DNA of 64,000 bases from NCBI RefSeq assembly GCF_001426585.1, contig NZ_LMEI01000009.1:720247-784246 (forward strand), written 5' to 3'. The DNA is from Streptomyces sp. Root431 (GTDB lineage Bacteria > Actinomycetota > Actinomycetes > Streptomycetales > Streptomycetaceae). Shown in pieces: positions 7,777 through 16,415 of this stretch (position 1 is the stretch's first letter; each line of letters opens with the position of its first letter). Made by a program: the position numbers and the translations under genes. The notes under the pieces were generated by a model. The model had not been told where the DNA came from, did not search any database, and was given only the letters and a program-made list of their open reading frames with translations.

Positions 7777-9263
7777 GCCGTGACCTCCTTCAAGGTCTCG
7801 TCGGTGGTGGCTTCGGTGGTGGCTTCGGTACGGGTGAAGACGGCCATCTGCGTGGGCGGCCCGACCTCCGGGTCGTCCGGTCCGACAGGAGCGAACTCGA
7901 CGCCGTACCCGTACTGTCCGGCGACTCCGGCCGCCCAGCCCCGGAACTCCTCCCGGGTCCATTCGAAGCGGTGGTCGCCGTGCCGGACGTGTCCGGCCGG
8001 CAGCGACTCCCACCGCACGTTGTACTCGACGTTCGGCGTGGTCACGAGCACCGTACGGGGCCGCGCCGCGCCGAACACCGCGTACGCCAGCGCCGGCAGC
8101 CTCGGCAGGTCCAGGTGCTCGATCACCTCGCTGAGCACGGCCGCGTCGTAGCCGGCGAGCCTCTTGTCGGTGTACGCGAGCGAGCCCTGGAGCAGCGTGA
8201 CCCGGGCGGCCTGCCGCTCCCCCATCCGGTCGAGCCGCAGCCGGCGCGCGGCGACGGTCAGCGCCCGTACGGACACGTCGACGCCCACGATCTCCGTGAA
8301 GCGCACGTCCTTCAACAGCGCCTGCACCAACTGGCCCTGCCCACAGCCCAGGTCGAGCACGCGGCCCGCTCCAGCTGTGTGCAGCGCGGCGAGGATGGCC
8401 TCCCTGCGCTGCTCGGCGAGCGGCACGGGCCGCTCCTCCGTGTCGCTGGACTCGTCGACGGCGTTGTCGACGTCCTCGACATCGAGCCCCTCGGCCTCGG
8501 CGAGCCGCACCAGTTCGAGCCGCTCCGTCGCCTCACGGGCCAGGCCCCAGCGGCGCGAGAGATAGCGCGCGGTGATCAGCTTCCGCTCCGGGTGCCCGGC
8601 GAGCCAGCCGTCTCCGGCGCGCAGCAGCTTGTCGACCTCGTCGGGCGCGACCCAGTAGTGCTTGGCGTCGTCGAGGACGGGCAGCAGCACGTACAGCTGG
8701 TTGAGCGCGTCGGCGAGCCGCAGCTCGCCTTCGAGCACCAGCCGCACGTACCGGGAGTCGCCCCACTCGGGGAACTCCCCGTCCAGCGCGACCGGTTCGG
8801 CCTCCACCGTCTTCCAGCCCAGAGGCCCGAAGAGGGCGCGGACGAGGCCGGCGCCGCCCCGGGCGGGGAGCGCGGGGACCTCGATCCGCAGCGGCAGCGG
8901 AGCGGCGGCCCGCTCGGGCATCGCCTGGCAGACACCGTGCAGCGCGGTCTTGAAGACCTTGGCGAGCGCCACGGCCAGCAGCGAGGACGCCGCGTAGGGC
9001 CGGTCGTTCACGTACTGCGCGAGCGCGGCGTCGGGGGCGCCGCCCCTGCCCTTGCCCTTGCCGCGGCGCACCAGCGCCACGGGATCCACCTCCAGGAGGA
9101 GTGCCGCGGTGCACCGCTCGGCGCTCGCCTCGGGGTAGAGGACGTGCGCGGTGCCGTGCGAGGTCGAGAACGCCTGCGCCCGCTCGGGATGCTTGTGCAG
9201 CAGAAATCCGAGATCGGTCGCGGGTCGCTCCGGGTTGCCGGTCGTGCTGATAGTCAGGAACAC
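7773..9263 (-). CDS. hen1: 3'-terminal RNA ribose 2'-O-methyltransferase Hen1
   Basis: 496 aa from a GTG at 9263 (FLTISTTG after the start, as expected for the family); an ATG at 9305 would add 14 residues without family-like sequence. The N-terminal half is the Hen1-specific domain that binds and activates Pnkp. The C-terminal half is a SAM methyltransferase with VLDLGCGQGQL and the metal-binding signature SEVIEHLD followed by HGDHRFEW, the EEHH cluster of Hen1. It marks the 3'-OH ribose of damaged RNA before ligation. The overlapping start/stop with pnkp indicates a bicistronic repair operon. Confidence 0.95.
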   Translation of the reverse strand: MFLTISTTGNPERPATDLGFLLHKHPERAQAFSTSHGTAHVLYPEASAERCTAALLLEVDPVALVRRGKGKGRGGAPDAALAQYVNDRPYAASSLLAVALAKVFKTALHGVCQAMPERAAAPLPLRIEVPALPARGGAGLVRALFGPLGWKTVEAEPVALDGEFPEWGDSRYVRLVLEGELRLADALNQLYVLLPVLDDAKHYWVAPDEVDKLLRAGDGWLAGHPERKLITARYLSRRWGLAREATERLELVRLAEAEGLDVEDVDNAVDESSDTEERPVPLAEQRREAILAALHTAGAGRVLDLGCGQGQLVQALLKDVRFTEIVGVDVSVRALTVAARRLRLDRMGERQAARVTLLQGSLAYTDKRLAGYDAAVLSEVIEHLDLPRLPALAYAVFGAARPRTVLVTTPNVEYNVRWESLPAGHVRHGDHRFEWTREEFRGWAAGVAGQYGYGVEFAPVGPDDPEVGPPTQMAVFTRTEATTEATTDETLKEVTA

Positions 9264-9335
9264 ACGCCCGAGTATGAGCGGGCCCCTGCCCACCCGACCA
9301 GGCATTTTCCGCGCCCCCGCATCGGAGCCCGGGCG

Positions 9336-10376
9336 TCAGCGCCCGTGCGGGAGCGCCCGGGCGACAGCGGCGATCGCGGACGGACCGACGCGGCAGCAGC
9401 CACCGATCAGACGGGCCCCGGCCCCCGCCCAGACGGCGGCCCCGGACGGGTCGAAGGTGAGGCCGCCGCGCCAGCCCCTGCCCCCGGCGTCCCAACGCTC
9501 CCCGCTGTTCGGATAGACCACTGCCGGCTTCTCGGTCACGGCGACGGCGAGCTCCACGGCGGCCCCCGCCTCCGCCGGATCACAGCAGTTGATCCCGACC
9601 GCCACGACCTGGTCGTTCCCGGCGGCCACCGCGAAGGCCTCCGCGAGCTCCTGCCCCGCCCTGGTCCGCCCGCCCTCGACCGTGTACGAGAGCCACACCG
9701 GCACCCCGCACCCGTCCACGGCCCGCAGCAGCGCCTCCGCCTCGTCCACGTCAGGCACCGTCTCCAGGGCCAGGACATCGGGCCCGGCCGCGGCGAGCAC
9801 CTCGACCCGAGGCCGATGGAACCGCTCCAACTCCCGCACGGACAGCCCGTACCGCCCCCGGTACTCACTCCCGTCCGCAAGCATCGCGCCGTAAGGCCCA
9901 ACCGAAGCAGCAACCCACACCTCCTCCCCAGCCTCGCGTCCGCCCTCGCGCCCGACCGCTTGCCCAGCCCCCTCCCCAACCTCGTGCCCGACCCCCTCCC
10001 CAGCCTCCTGCCTGGCCTCCTGCCCGGCCTCCTGCCTGGCCTCCTGGGCGGCCTCCTCTCCGGCCCGTTCCGCCGCCGCCCGGGCGAGCTCCACGCTCCG
10101 GGCGAGGAGCCCTGCCGTCTCCGCCCGGCTCAGGCCCCGCCGGGCGAAGCCCTCGAAGGTGGCCTGGTAGCTCGCGGTGGTGACCACCCGGGCCCCGGCC
10201 CGTACGTACGCCGCGTGCGCCGCCTCGATCTGCTCGGGCCCGTCGGCGAGGAGCCGCGCGGACCAGAGCGCGTCCGAGAGGTCGCAGCCCTGCGCCTCCA
10301 GCTGGTTGGACAGCCCGCCGTCGAGGACGAGCGCGCCCTCGCGGAGGGCCTCGGTGAGCGTACGGACCGGTTTCAT
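9336..10376 (-). CDS. mmuM: homocysteine S-methyltransferase (MmuM type) with repeat insertion
   Basis: 346 aa. Methyl transfer to homocysteine from S-methylmethionine or SAM is the family reaction. The zinc-thiolate signature is complete: GINCCDP and GGCCRVGP, with LDGGLSNQLEAQG at the N-terminus and YRGRYG in the middle. Residues of about 107-150 are an inserted run of roughly 4-residue units (QEAR, QEAG, GEGVGHEVGEGAG) encoded by 12-base repeats, absent from the barrel fold and probably a surface loop. The gene follows the F420-type oxidoreductase by 13 bases, so the two are likely co-transcribed. Confidence 0.9.
   Translation of the reverse strand: MKPVRTLTEALREGALVLDGGLSNQLEAQGCDLSDALWSARLLADGPEQIEAAHAAYVRAGARVVTTASYQATFEGFARRGLSRAETAGLLARSVELARAAAERAGEEAAQEARQEAGQEARQEAGEGVGHEVGEGAGQAVGREGGREAGEEVWVAASVGPYGAMLADGSEYRGRYGLSVRELERFHRPRVEVLAAAGPDVLALETVPDVDEAEALLRAVDGCGVPVWLSYTVEGGRTRAGQELAEAFAVAAGNDQVVAVGINCCDPAEAGAAVELAVAVTEKPAVVYPNSGERWDAGGRGWRGGLTFDPSGAAVWAGAGARLIGGCCRVGPSAIAAVARALPHGR
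9930..10060. repeat. in-frame ~12-bp repeats inside mmuM
   Basis: GGCCTCCTGCCT / GGCCTCCTGCCC style units in tandem (best copies about 10000-10055). They keep frame and encode a Glu/Gly/Ala/Gln-rich loop. Confidence 0.75.
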
Positions 10377-10389
10377 CGCCTTGCCCCGC

Positions 10390-11313
10390 TCAGCCCAGCT
10401 GCGACTGGACCCGGGCGGAGATCAGCTCCAGGTGGTCCAGGTCGTCGAGGTCGAGGACTTGGAGGTAGACCCGGGAGGAGCCGATGGCCGCGTACCGTCC
10501 GAGCTTGTCGACGACCTCGGCGGGCGAGCCCGCCAGACCGTTCGCCTTGAGCTCGTCCACGTCCCGCCCGATGGCGGCGGCCCGACGGGCCACCTCCGCG
10601 TCGTCCTTGCCGACACAGACGACCAGCGCGTTGGAGTACACGAGATCACCGGCCGGCCGCCCCACCGCCTCCGCCGCGGCCCGGACCCGGCCGAACTGCC
10701 GCTCGCTGTCCTCCAGCGAGGCGAACGGGATGTTGAACTCGTCCGCGTACCGCGCGGCCAGCCTCGGGGTCCGGCTCGCGCCGTGCCCGCCGACCAGCAC
10801 CGGAATCCTGTCCTGAGCGGGCTTCGGCAGCGCCGGCGAGTCCGTGAGCCGGTAGTACTCCCCCTCGTAGGAGAAGGTCTTGCCGAGCTCGGTCTCCCAC
10901 AGTCCGGTGACGATCGCCAGCTGCTCCTCCAGCCGGCCAAACTTCTCCTTCGGGAACGGAATGCCGTAGGCCTTGTGCTCCTCCTCGAACCAGCCCGCAC
11001 CGAGCCCGAGTTCGACCCGTCCACCGGACATCCGGTCGACCTGGGCGACCTGGATGGCGAGCACTCCGGGAAGCCGGAACGTACCGGCGGTCATCAGGGT
11101 CCCGAGGCGGATCCGCTTGGTCTCCCGGGCCAGCCCGGCCAGCGTGATCCAGGCGTCCGTAGGCCCGGGAAGCCCGTCGGAGGAGCCCATGCGGAGATAG
11201 TGGTCCGAGCGGAAAAAGGCGTCGAATCCGAGCTCCTCGGTGGCCCGGGCCACCGTGAGGAGGGTGTCGTAGTCGGCCCCCTGCTGGGGTTCGGTGAAGA
11301 TGCGAAGATCCAT
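10390..11313 (-). CDS. LLM-class F420-dependent oxidoreductase
   Basis: 307 aa from ATG 11313 (MDLRIFTEPQQGADYDTLL). It has the luciferase-like monooxygenase TIM barrel: GFDAFFRSDHYL, RIRLGTLM, GGRVELGLGAGW and IPVLVGGHG are all typical of the F420-binding branch (class name LLM F420 oxidoreductase). Substrate unknown. First gene of a two-gene unit with mmuM; its promoter would lie in 11314-11561, shared with the divergent small gene. Confidence 0.9.
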   Translation of the reverse strand: MDLRIFTEPQQGADYDTLLTVARATEELGFDAFFRSDHYLRMGSSDGLPGPTDAWITLAGLARETKRIRLGTLMTAGTFRLPGVLAIQVAQVDRMSGGRVELGLGAGWFEEEHKAYGIPFPKEKFGRLEEQLAIVTGLWETELGKTFSYEGEYYRLTDSPALPKPAQDRIPVLVGGHGASRTPRLAARYADEFNIPFASLEDSERQFGRVRAAAEAVGRPAGDLVYSNALVVCVGKDDAEVARRAAAIGRDVDELKANGLAGSPAEVVDKLGRYAAIGSSRVYLQVLDLDDLDHLELISARVQSQLG

Positions 11314-11561
11314 GCCTCCATCCTGCACCGTGGGGTGCGTGTCAACCTCTCCGTCAGCTCGCGGGCGGCTCCGGCACGGTCGGGTGAATATCCGGCCCTG
11401 TGGCGGGGCGCGTCCGCCCTGGCCAGTGACCGTCGCCTGGGACCCGTCGTTGGCTCGGGCGGAGCCGGACCGCCCGGCCCGCGTGCCGGCGGCCGCTGCC
11501 GGTGCGTCGCTCTCTCTCGTGTCCCCGCCACGCCGGCGGGGGCCGGGCCGAGGAGGCCGCC

Positions 11562-11996
11562 ATGTCCCAGGAAGCCGCGCCGGAGCGGGCCGTGCCCGAG
11601 CAATCCGCCTCGCATTCCGTGCCCGCACAGAAGGACGCCGGCGCCCCCAAGGGGCTGCTCCAGCAGATGGAGGAGCTGATGGCCGCGCTCTCCGCCGACC
11701 TCTCCCAGCTCGACGCCGACATTCAGTCCTCGGCCGACCGCCTGGAATCGGAACCCGCCCAGCCCGGCCCCGATGCCGACTGCCCCGCCGCCGAGCGACC
11801 CGCCGCGGGCCACCCTGCCGCCGAACGCGACGGCTCCGCCGCCCCCCACCGAAGCGACCTGCCGGAACCGGAACACCGCGACGTGCATCAAGACCGCAGC
11901 GACCAGCGCGGACATGGAGCCGAGCACCGCGAGGACGCCGGCCACGAGCCCGACACCCGTCCTGCCTCCGGCGACGCGACGCGGCACCTGTTCTAG
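11562..11996 (+). CDS. small hypothetical protein with short coiled-coil
   Basis: 144 aa. The start is set by GAGGAGG six bases before ATG 11562. Residues 33-62 (LLQQMEELMAALSADLSQLD and on) predict an amphipathic helix; the rest is Ala/Pro/Glu/His-rich and looks disordered. Third-position G/C is high throughout the first half, which supports coding; the acidic/His tail is less convincing. No family recognised. It is convergent with the DUF6099-like gene and divergent from the oxidoreductase. Confidence 0.55.
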   Translation: MSQEAAPERAVPEQSASHSVPAQKDAGAPKGLLQQMEELMAALSADLSQLDADIQSSADRLESEPAQPGPDADCPAAERPAAGHPAAERDGSAAPHRSDLPEPEHRDVHQDRSDQRGHGAEHREDAGHEPDTRPASGDATRHLF

Positions 11997-12043
11997 AACC
12001 ACCGCAGCCGCCGCACCGCCCCCGGCCGATCGCCGTCCGCCGT

Positions 12044-12529
12044 TCACACCGGACCCGGCCCGGGGCCCGCCCGGCCTCGGGCCGGGTCGGGGGGACGGGT
12101 CCGCTCCCGGTCCCGCACCGCCAGCCGCCGCAGCATCCCGCCCACCCGGTCGTTCGACTCGTCGACCGCGTCGATGGCCTCGATGCACTGCCAGTAGAGC
12201 CCCTCCTCGTCGGTGGCACAGGCCACCCCGACGAGCGCGATCCCCACTTCCCCGAGCAGCGCCCCGAGCGCGGTCAACGCCGCCACCGGATCGCCGACCT
12301 CCGTCAACTGCGCCGCACGCGGCCCACCGGCCCCCCACGCCGGGTACTCCCCGATCTCACTCAGCCCCCGCGCCTCGCCGCGCAGTTCCATCGGCCCGCA
12401 GAGCGCGAGATGACTCCCTATCGCCTGGGCGAGTGCCTGAGCCTGCCAGGCCTCCGCCACGATGTCCTGTGCTGTCCCACTCCCCGCCAACGCGTGCCGC
12501 CCGGCCGCGATGAGCCGCTCTGCTTCCAT
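12044..12529 (-). CDS. DUF6099-like Streptomyces protein
   Basis: 161 aa from ATG 12529. The N-terminus MEAERLIAAGRHAL and the core DIVAEAWQAQALAQAIGSHLAL match my memory of the DUF6099 family, small helical proteins restricted to Streptomyces relatives. Function unknown. The tail after about residue 145 is Pro/Arg/Gly-rich. It ends a minus-strand run that begins with the aminotransferase. Confidence 0.75.
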   Translation of the reverse strand: MEAERLIAAGRHALAGSGTAQDIVAEAWQAQALAQAIGSHLALCGPMELRGEARGLSEIGEYPAWGAGGPRAAQLTEVGDPVAALTALGALLGEVGIALVGVACATDEEGLYWQCIEAIDAVDESNDRVGGMLRRLAVRDRERTRPPDPARGRAGPGPGPV

Positions 12530-12655
12530 CAACGCCGCCCCCGTTCGTACGACTTACTGCCCACTCATTCCACTACCCAGAGTGAGGCCGACTGAGCCCC
12601 AACACCAGGGGAATTCGGAAATCTGTGGACAGTAGGCTCGATGGGGAAAATTCGA

Positions 12656-13096
12656 TCACTCCGAAGAGTGACGATCTCCTGTCGCGGGCGCGTCACCACC
12701 CCCTCCGCCCCGCCGCCGGACGGGAAAACGGACCTCGTTCCTGTCGATCTTCGCCGCGAGCGCAACCAGGGGGTCGACCCCGAGCACCTCGCAGAACTGG
12801 AGGAGGTAGGCGAGCACGTCGGCCACCTCGTCCGCGACGCGGTGCGCCGACTCGGGGTCCTCCATCACCCGTTCCGCCTGCTCAGGGGTCAACCACTGGA
12901 AGATCTCCAGGAGTTCGGACGCCTCCACGCTGAGCGCCGCCGCCAGGTTCTTGGGCGTGTGGAACGGCTGCCAGTCGCGAGCGGCCGCGAACGCGGCCAG
13001 CCTGCGCTGGAGCGCCGCCACGTCATGAACCACCGCGCCCCCGCTCCCCACGTCCCCGTCCACCATCTCCCCGCCCACCATCTCGTTCTCCGTCAT
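12656..13096 (-). CDS. MazG-like nucleotide pyrophosphohydrolase
   Basis: 146 aa. All-alpha NTP pyrophosphatase signature: VEASELLEIFQWL (ExxE pair), then ADEVADVLAYLLQFCE (ExxD) and the tail KIDRNEVRFPVRR. This is close to the small MazG/dCTPase-like house-cleaning enzymes that hydrolyse non-canonical or surplus NTPs. Residues 1-25 are a poorly conserved extension. The start overlaps the stop of the upstream ATPase gene (ATGA), so the two are likely translated together. Confidence 0.88.
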   Translation of the reverse strand: MTENEMVGGEMVDGDVGSGGAVVHDVAALQRRLAAFAAARDWQPFHTPKNLAAALSVEASELLEIFQWLTPEQAERVMEDPESAHRVADEVADVLAYLLQFCEVLGVDPLVALAAKIDRNEVRFPVRRRGGGGGDAPATGDRHSSE

Positions 13097-14505
13097 TCCC
13101 CCAGGTCTACCACCGTCACCCCGGGCACCCGACGCGCCTCCCCCTCCCCTCCTTCGCCGACCGCCCCCACGACCCTGATGTGCCCGTCGGCGGCGATGCC
13201 CACGGCGAGGCCGAGCAGTTCGCGCACCTGGCGCCTGTCGAGCCCCCGGTCCAGGCCGTCGGCGAGCAGGGTCAGGCTCTGCATCGCGTCGGGCACCTCG
13301 GCGATCCGGTCCATCGCGAGCACGCCGGGGCCCGTGAGCAGGGTGAGCGCCAGGGCCAGGTACCGCAGTTCACCGTCGCCGAGGCGGCCGAGCGGCGTCG
13401 CGGGCCGACCGCCCCTTTCGAGGACTGCCCGGACGAAGCCTTCCGGGAGTTCCTGCACGCCGATCCCGGTGACGGGTCCCGCACAACCGGCGCCCGCCAC
13501 GGTCGCCAGGCGGTGGTGTCTGCGCGGGCAGGCCGTGTGGGTGCGGTGCAGGACCTCGGCGAGGTTGGCGCAGTCGCGCCGCAGCCGCCCTTCGCCGGGG
13601 AGGACGGCAGCCCGCATCCCTTCGGGCCGGGGGTCGCAGGGAAAGACGGATCGCAGCCCGATGACCACCTGTTCGGCGGCGGCCAGGACCTCCAGCTGCC
13701 CGGGCGTCTTGCCCGCGACCCGCAGCGGCAGCAGGGCCGTACCGAGCAGGTCGTCGGGGAGCGGTGCCCGTGTGACGGGAGTGGCGCCGGCGGTGTGCCA
13801 CTCGGCCTGGACGGTGCTGCGGCCCGGGTCGCGCAAGGCGGTGGCGAGCAGCGTGCGGCCCCGTCCGGTGAGCCGCTCGCCGACGATCCGGAGCCGGGGC
13901 TCGGCCTGGACGGCGAGGTCGAGGTGGACCGGGCCGACCGGCCCGTCGACCGTGCACCCGATCCGGAAGCCGCGACGGCCCTGGGCGTCGGGCCGAGCGC
14001 GCTCGGGAACGCATTCGGCGGCGTCCGTGAACACCTCGTCGAGCGAGTCGCCCGCACCGAGCCGGGCCAGCGCCTCGTACGCCCGGAGCGTCGTGGACTT
14101 GCCGCTTCCGCTCGGCCCGGCGAAGAGGGTGACCGGCCCGAGCGCGTGGACGGCGCCCCGGTGGCCGGCGAACGCGGACAGGCGCAGCTCGGTGACGACC
14201 GGCCGGGCGACTCCCCGCCCGCCCCCGCCCCTGACCCCGGCCGCCGATCGGCCGGCGGTCACGGCAGGCACGGCGGTCACGGCGGTCACGGCGGTCACGG
14301 CGGAGGGAACAGCCGCAGAGAAAGCAGCCCTAGAGGAAGCAGCCCCGGCGGGAGCAGCCCCGGCGGGAACAATCCCGGAGGGAACAATCCCGGAAGGAAC
14401 AGCCCCCGAGGGAACTGCCCTGGACGGGGCAATCCCGGATGAAGACACGTCGGAGGAAGGGGCGTGTGGCGTGCGGGCGAGCGTGCTGCCGCCGGTGAGG
14501 TCCAT
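13093..14505 (-). CDS. AAA/ABC-type ATPase with repetitive N-terminal tail
   Basis: 470 aa. Residues 1-95 are low complexity: four to five copies of a (S/A)GIVP / AGAAP unit, then VTAVTAVTAVPAVTA. The ATPase starts near 104: VTELRLSAFAGHRGAV and Walker A GPSGSGKST (about 130-138). LGRLGDGELRYLALALTLL is the ABC-like signature helix, with VLAMDRI as a Walker B in which Asp precedes an Arg rather than Glu. The layout recalls RecF/SMC-like or OLD-like single-chain ATPases. Precise role unknown. Coupled to the MazG-like gene, which hints at a nucleotide-related or stress role (inference). Confidence 0.7.
   Translation of the reverse strand: MDLTGGSTLARTPHAPSSDVSSSGIAPSRAVPSGAVPSGIVPSGIVPAGAAPAGAASSRAAFSAAVPSAVTAVTAVTAVPAVTAGRSAAGVRGGGGRGVARPVVTELRLSAFAGHRGAVHALGPVTLFAGPSGSGKSTTLRAYEALARLGAGDSLDEVFTDAAECVPERARPDAQGRRGFRIGCTVDGPVGPVHLDLAVQAEPRLRIVGERLTGRGRTLLATALRDPGRSTVQAEWHTAGATPVTRAPLPDDLLGTALLPLRVAGKTPGQLEVLAAAEQVVIGLRSVFPCDPRPEGMRAAVLPGEGRLRRDCANLAEVLHRTHTACPRRHHRLATVAGAGCAGPVTGIGVQELPEGFVRAVLERGGRPATPLGRLGDGELRYLALALTLLTGPGVLAMDRIAEVPDAMQSLTLLADGLDRGLDRRQVRELLGLAVGIAADGHIRVVGAVGEGGEGEARRVPGVTVVDLGE
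14230..14445. repeat. in-frame short tandem repeats in the ATPase N-terminal region
   Basis: Four copies of GGCGGTCAC (about 14270-14300) and several 15-base units such as GGAGCAGCCCCGGCG and GGAACAATCCCGGAG (about 14340-14440). They encode the low-complexity tail and keep frame. Confidence 0.75.
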
Positions 14506-14560
14506 GTCCGGACCGTATGCAGCCCGCTCTCTGACGAACCGTTACGTCCAGATGACCTTC

Positions 14561-14992
14561 CTACGAACGGGGGACGCCGGCGGTCCTGCCGCCCATGACC
14601 TCCTCCCCATCCTCGCCCTCCGCACCCTCGACCTCCGTACCGGCCGGGGCGAGAAGGAAGACGTTCCGGTCGACGCGGTGCATCCCGCTCCCGAGGCCGA
14701 AGACGACCCCGCTGCTGAAGTCGAGGATGCGCTTGGCGACATCGGTGTCGGCGCTCGTCAGATCGAGGAGGACCGGGATCTGGGCGATGAGGTACTCGGC
14801 GACCTCACGGGCGTCGGCGAACACCTGGACCCGCAGCACGATCATGCGGCGCTGCTCGGCGGACTCGTACTGCTCGGGGATCGTGCGGTGGTCGACCCTG
14901 GACGGCCATTCGTCACGGCCGCGCAGGGGCACGACCTGGGCGAGGCCCTCCCACTGCTCGTCGGTGACGTCGTACCTCTCGTACCTACTCAT
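14561..14992 (-). CDS. sflB: SepF-like cell division protein (SflB type)
   Basis: 143 aa from ATG 14992 (MSRYERYDVTDEQWEG). The SepF domain covers residues 45-115: IVLRVQVFADAREVAEYLI, then PVLLDLTSADTDVAKRILDF, then SGVVFGLGSGMHRVDRNVFL. There is no N-terminal amphipathic helix of canonical SepF, and an acidic C-terminal tail is present. Streptomyces encode SepF plus two SepF-like proteins that tune FtsZ ring placement; gene position favours SflB (from memory of gene order). Downstream of an aminotransferase and upstream of the ATPase/MazG pair. Confidence 0.85.
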   Translation of the reverse strand: MSRYERYDVTDEQWEGLAQVVPLRGRDEWPSRVDHRTIPEQYESAEQRRMIVLRVQVFADAREVAEYLIAQIPVLLDLTSADTDVAKRILDFSSGVVFGLGSGMHRVDRNVFLLAPAGTEVEGAEGEDGEEVMGGRTAGVPRS

Positions 14993-15077
14993 GCGCACAT
15001 CCTCCCGCTCCTCACCCGTTCGGCCCAACAACGACACGAGGTCATGCCGGGACGGCGCGGCAGAACGGACTTCGACG

Positions 15078-16319
15078 TCAGGCGAATGTCTTGGCCAGCC
15101 TGCGCAGGCCTTCCCTGATCTCCTCGGCCGAGTGCGTGGTGAACGACAGCCGCATCGCGGCCGGGTCCGGCTCCCCGCAGAAGAACGGCGCCCCCGGCAC
15201 GTACGCCACCTCGTGGCCGACGGCGGTCTTGAGGAGTGCCGTCGCGTCGTGGCCCTCGGGGAGGGTGACCCAGATGAACATGCCGCCGTCCGGCCGGTTC
15301 CATCGGCTGCCCTCGGGCAGCGCGGCGGGCAGGCCTTCGAGCATGGCATCCCTGCGCTCCTGGTACGCGGCCCGCACCCCCGCGACGTGCGCGTCGAGGT
15401 CGCTGTCGCGCAGATAGCGCGCGGCCGCGGCCTGGTCGATGGAGGAGGTGTGCAGGTCGGCGGCCTGCTTCGTGATCACGCAGGCGCGGCGCAGCCCGGC
15501 CGGGGCGCGCAGGAAGCCGAGCCGGAGGCCGGGGGCCATCACCTTGGAGAAGGAGCCGAGGAGGACGGTCCGGTCGGCGGCCACGGGGTCGGCCGCGATC
15601 CAGGGCACGCGCTCGCCGTCGTAACGGAGTTCGCCGTACGGGTCGTCCTCGACGATCCAGAACCCGTGCCGCGCGGCGGCTCCGGCGACGGCGGCGCGGC
15701 GCTCGGCGGGGAGCGTGCGGCCCGTGGGGTTCTGGAAGGTGGGGACGAGGTAGAGGAGGGTGGGCTTCTCGCGCGCCGCGATCTCCTCCAGCGCGGCGGG
15801 GATGACCCCTTGGTCGTCGGTGGGTACGGGGACGACCCGGGCGCCTGCGAAGGCGAAGGTCTGGAGGGCGGCGAGGTAGCAGGGGTCCTCGACGAGCACC
15901 ACGCCGCCCGGTTCGACGAGGGCCGTGGTGAGGAGGGTGAGGGCCTGCTGCGAGCCGGTGGTGATCAGCAGGTCGTCGGCGTCCGTGGGCAGACCGCGGA
16001 CGGCGAGCCGGCCGGCGATCGCGGTGCGCAGCTCCGGGTCGCCCTCGGTGGTCGAGTACTGGAGCGCCTGCCGCGGGTTTTCGGCCAGCACGCGGTCGTA
16101 CGCCGCTCGGATCCCCGCGACGTCGAACAGCTCGGGGGCGGGCAGTCCCCCGGCGAAGGAGATCACCTCGGGGCGCGCGGTGAGCGCCAGGATCTCCCGT
16201 ACCGGCGACGACGCGACGCCGGCCAGCCGCGAGGCGGTGCCGGGGACGGGAGCGGCGGCAGGAACGGACGCGGAGGGGGACGAGGAGGCGTTCGCGGGCT
16301 TCGAGGCGGCGGAAAGCAT
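15078..16319 (-). CDS. PLP-dependent aminotransferase, class I/II (2-aminoadipate/aromatic type)
   Basis: 413 aa. Fold-type I signature with the Schiff-base lysine in LLGSFSKVMAPGLRLGF. Other landmarks are VISFAGGLPAPELF, YSTTEGDPELR, FQNPTGRTLP, EDDPYGELRYDG and MRLSFTTHSAEEI. The N-terminal 30 residues are Ala/Ser/Pro-rich and may be over-extended. It resembles LysN/2-aminoadipate transaminase-like enzymes. The substrate cannot be read from sequence. It is followed by the SepF-like gene 85 bases away; the divergence of function suggests a separate promoter for the latter. Confidence 0.88.
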   Translation of the reverse strand: MLSAASKPANASSSPSASVPAAAPVPGTASRLAGVASSPVREILALTARPEVISFAGGLPAPELFDVAGIRAAYDRVLAENPRQALQYSTTEGDPELRTAIAGRLAVRGLPTDADDLLITTGSQQALTLLTTALVEPGGVVLVEDPCYLAALQTFAFAGARVVPVPTDDQGVIPAALEEIAAREKPTLLYLVPTFQNPTGRTLPAERRAAVAGAAARHGFWIVEDDPYGELRYDGERVPWIAADPVAADRTVLLGSFSKVMAPGLRLGFLRAPAGLRRACVITKQAADLHTSSIDQAAAARYLRDSDLDAHVAGVRAAYQERRDAMLEGLPAALPEGSRWNRPDGGMFIWVTLPEGHDATALLKTAVGHEVAYVPGAPFFCGEPDPAAMRLSFTTHSAEEIREGLRRLAKTFA

Positions 16320-16415
16320 GGCGTCAGCATATAGACGGCATGCACCCTGTCCAGATGCCGGAATCCGGGGACTCCCTTGAGAGACAACCGAGTTGAGGAG
16401 CCCCGGAACCGATGC

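Noticed and set aside
5014..8151. 1045-codon plus-strand reading frame
   Set aside because: Mirror frame of pnkp, whose three enzymatic domains are intact on the minus strand.
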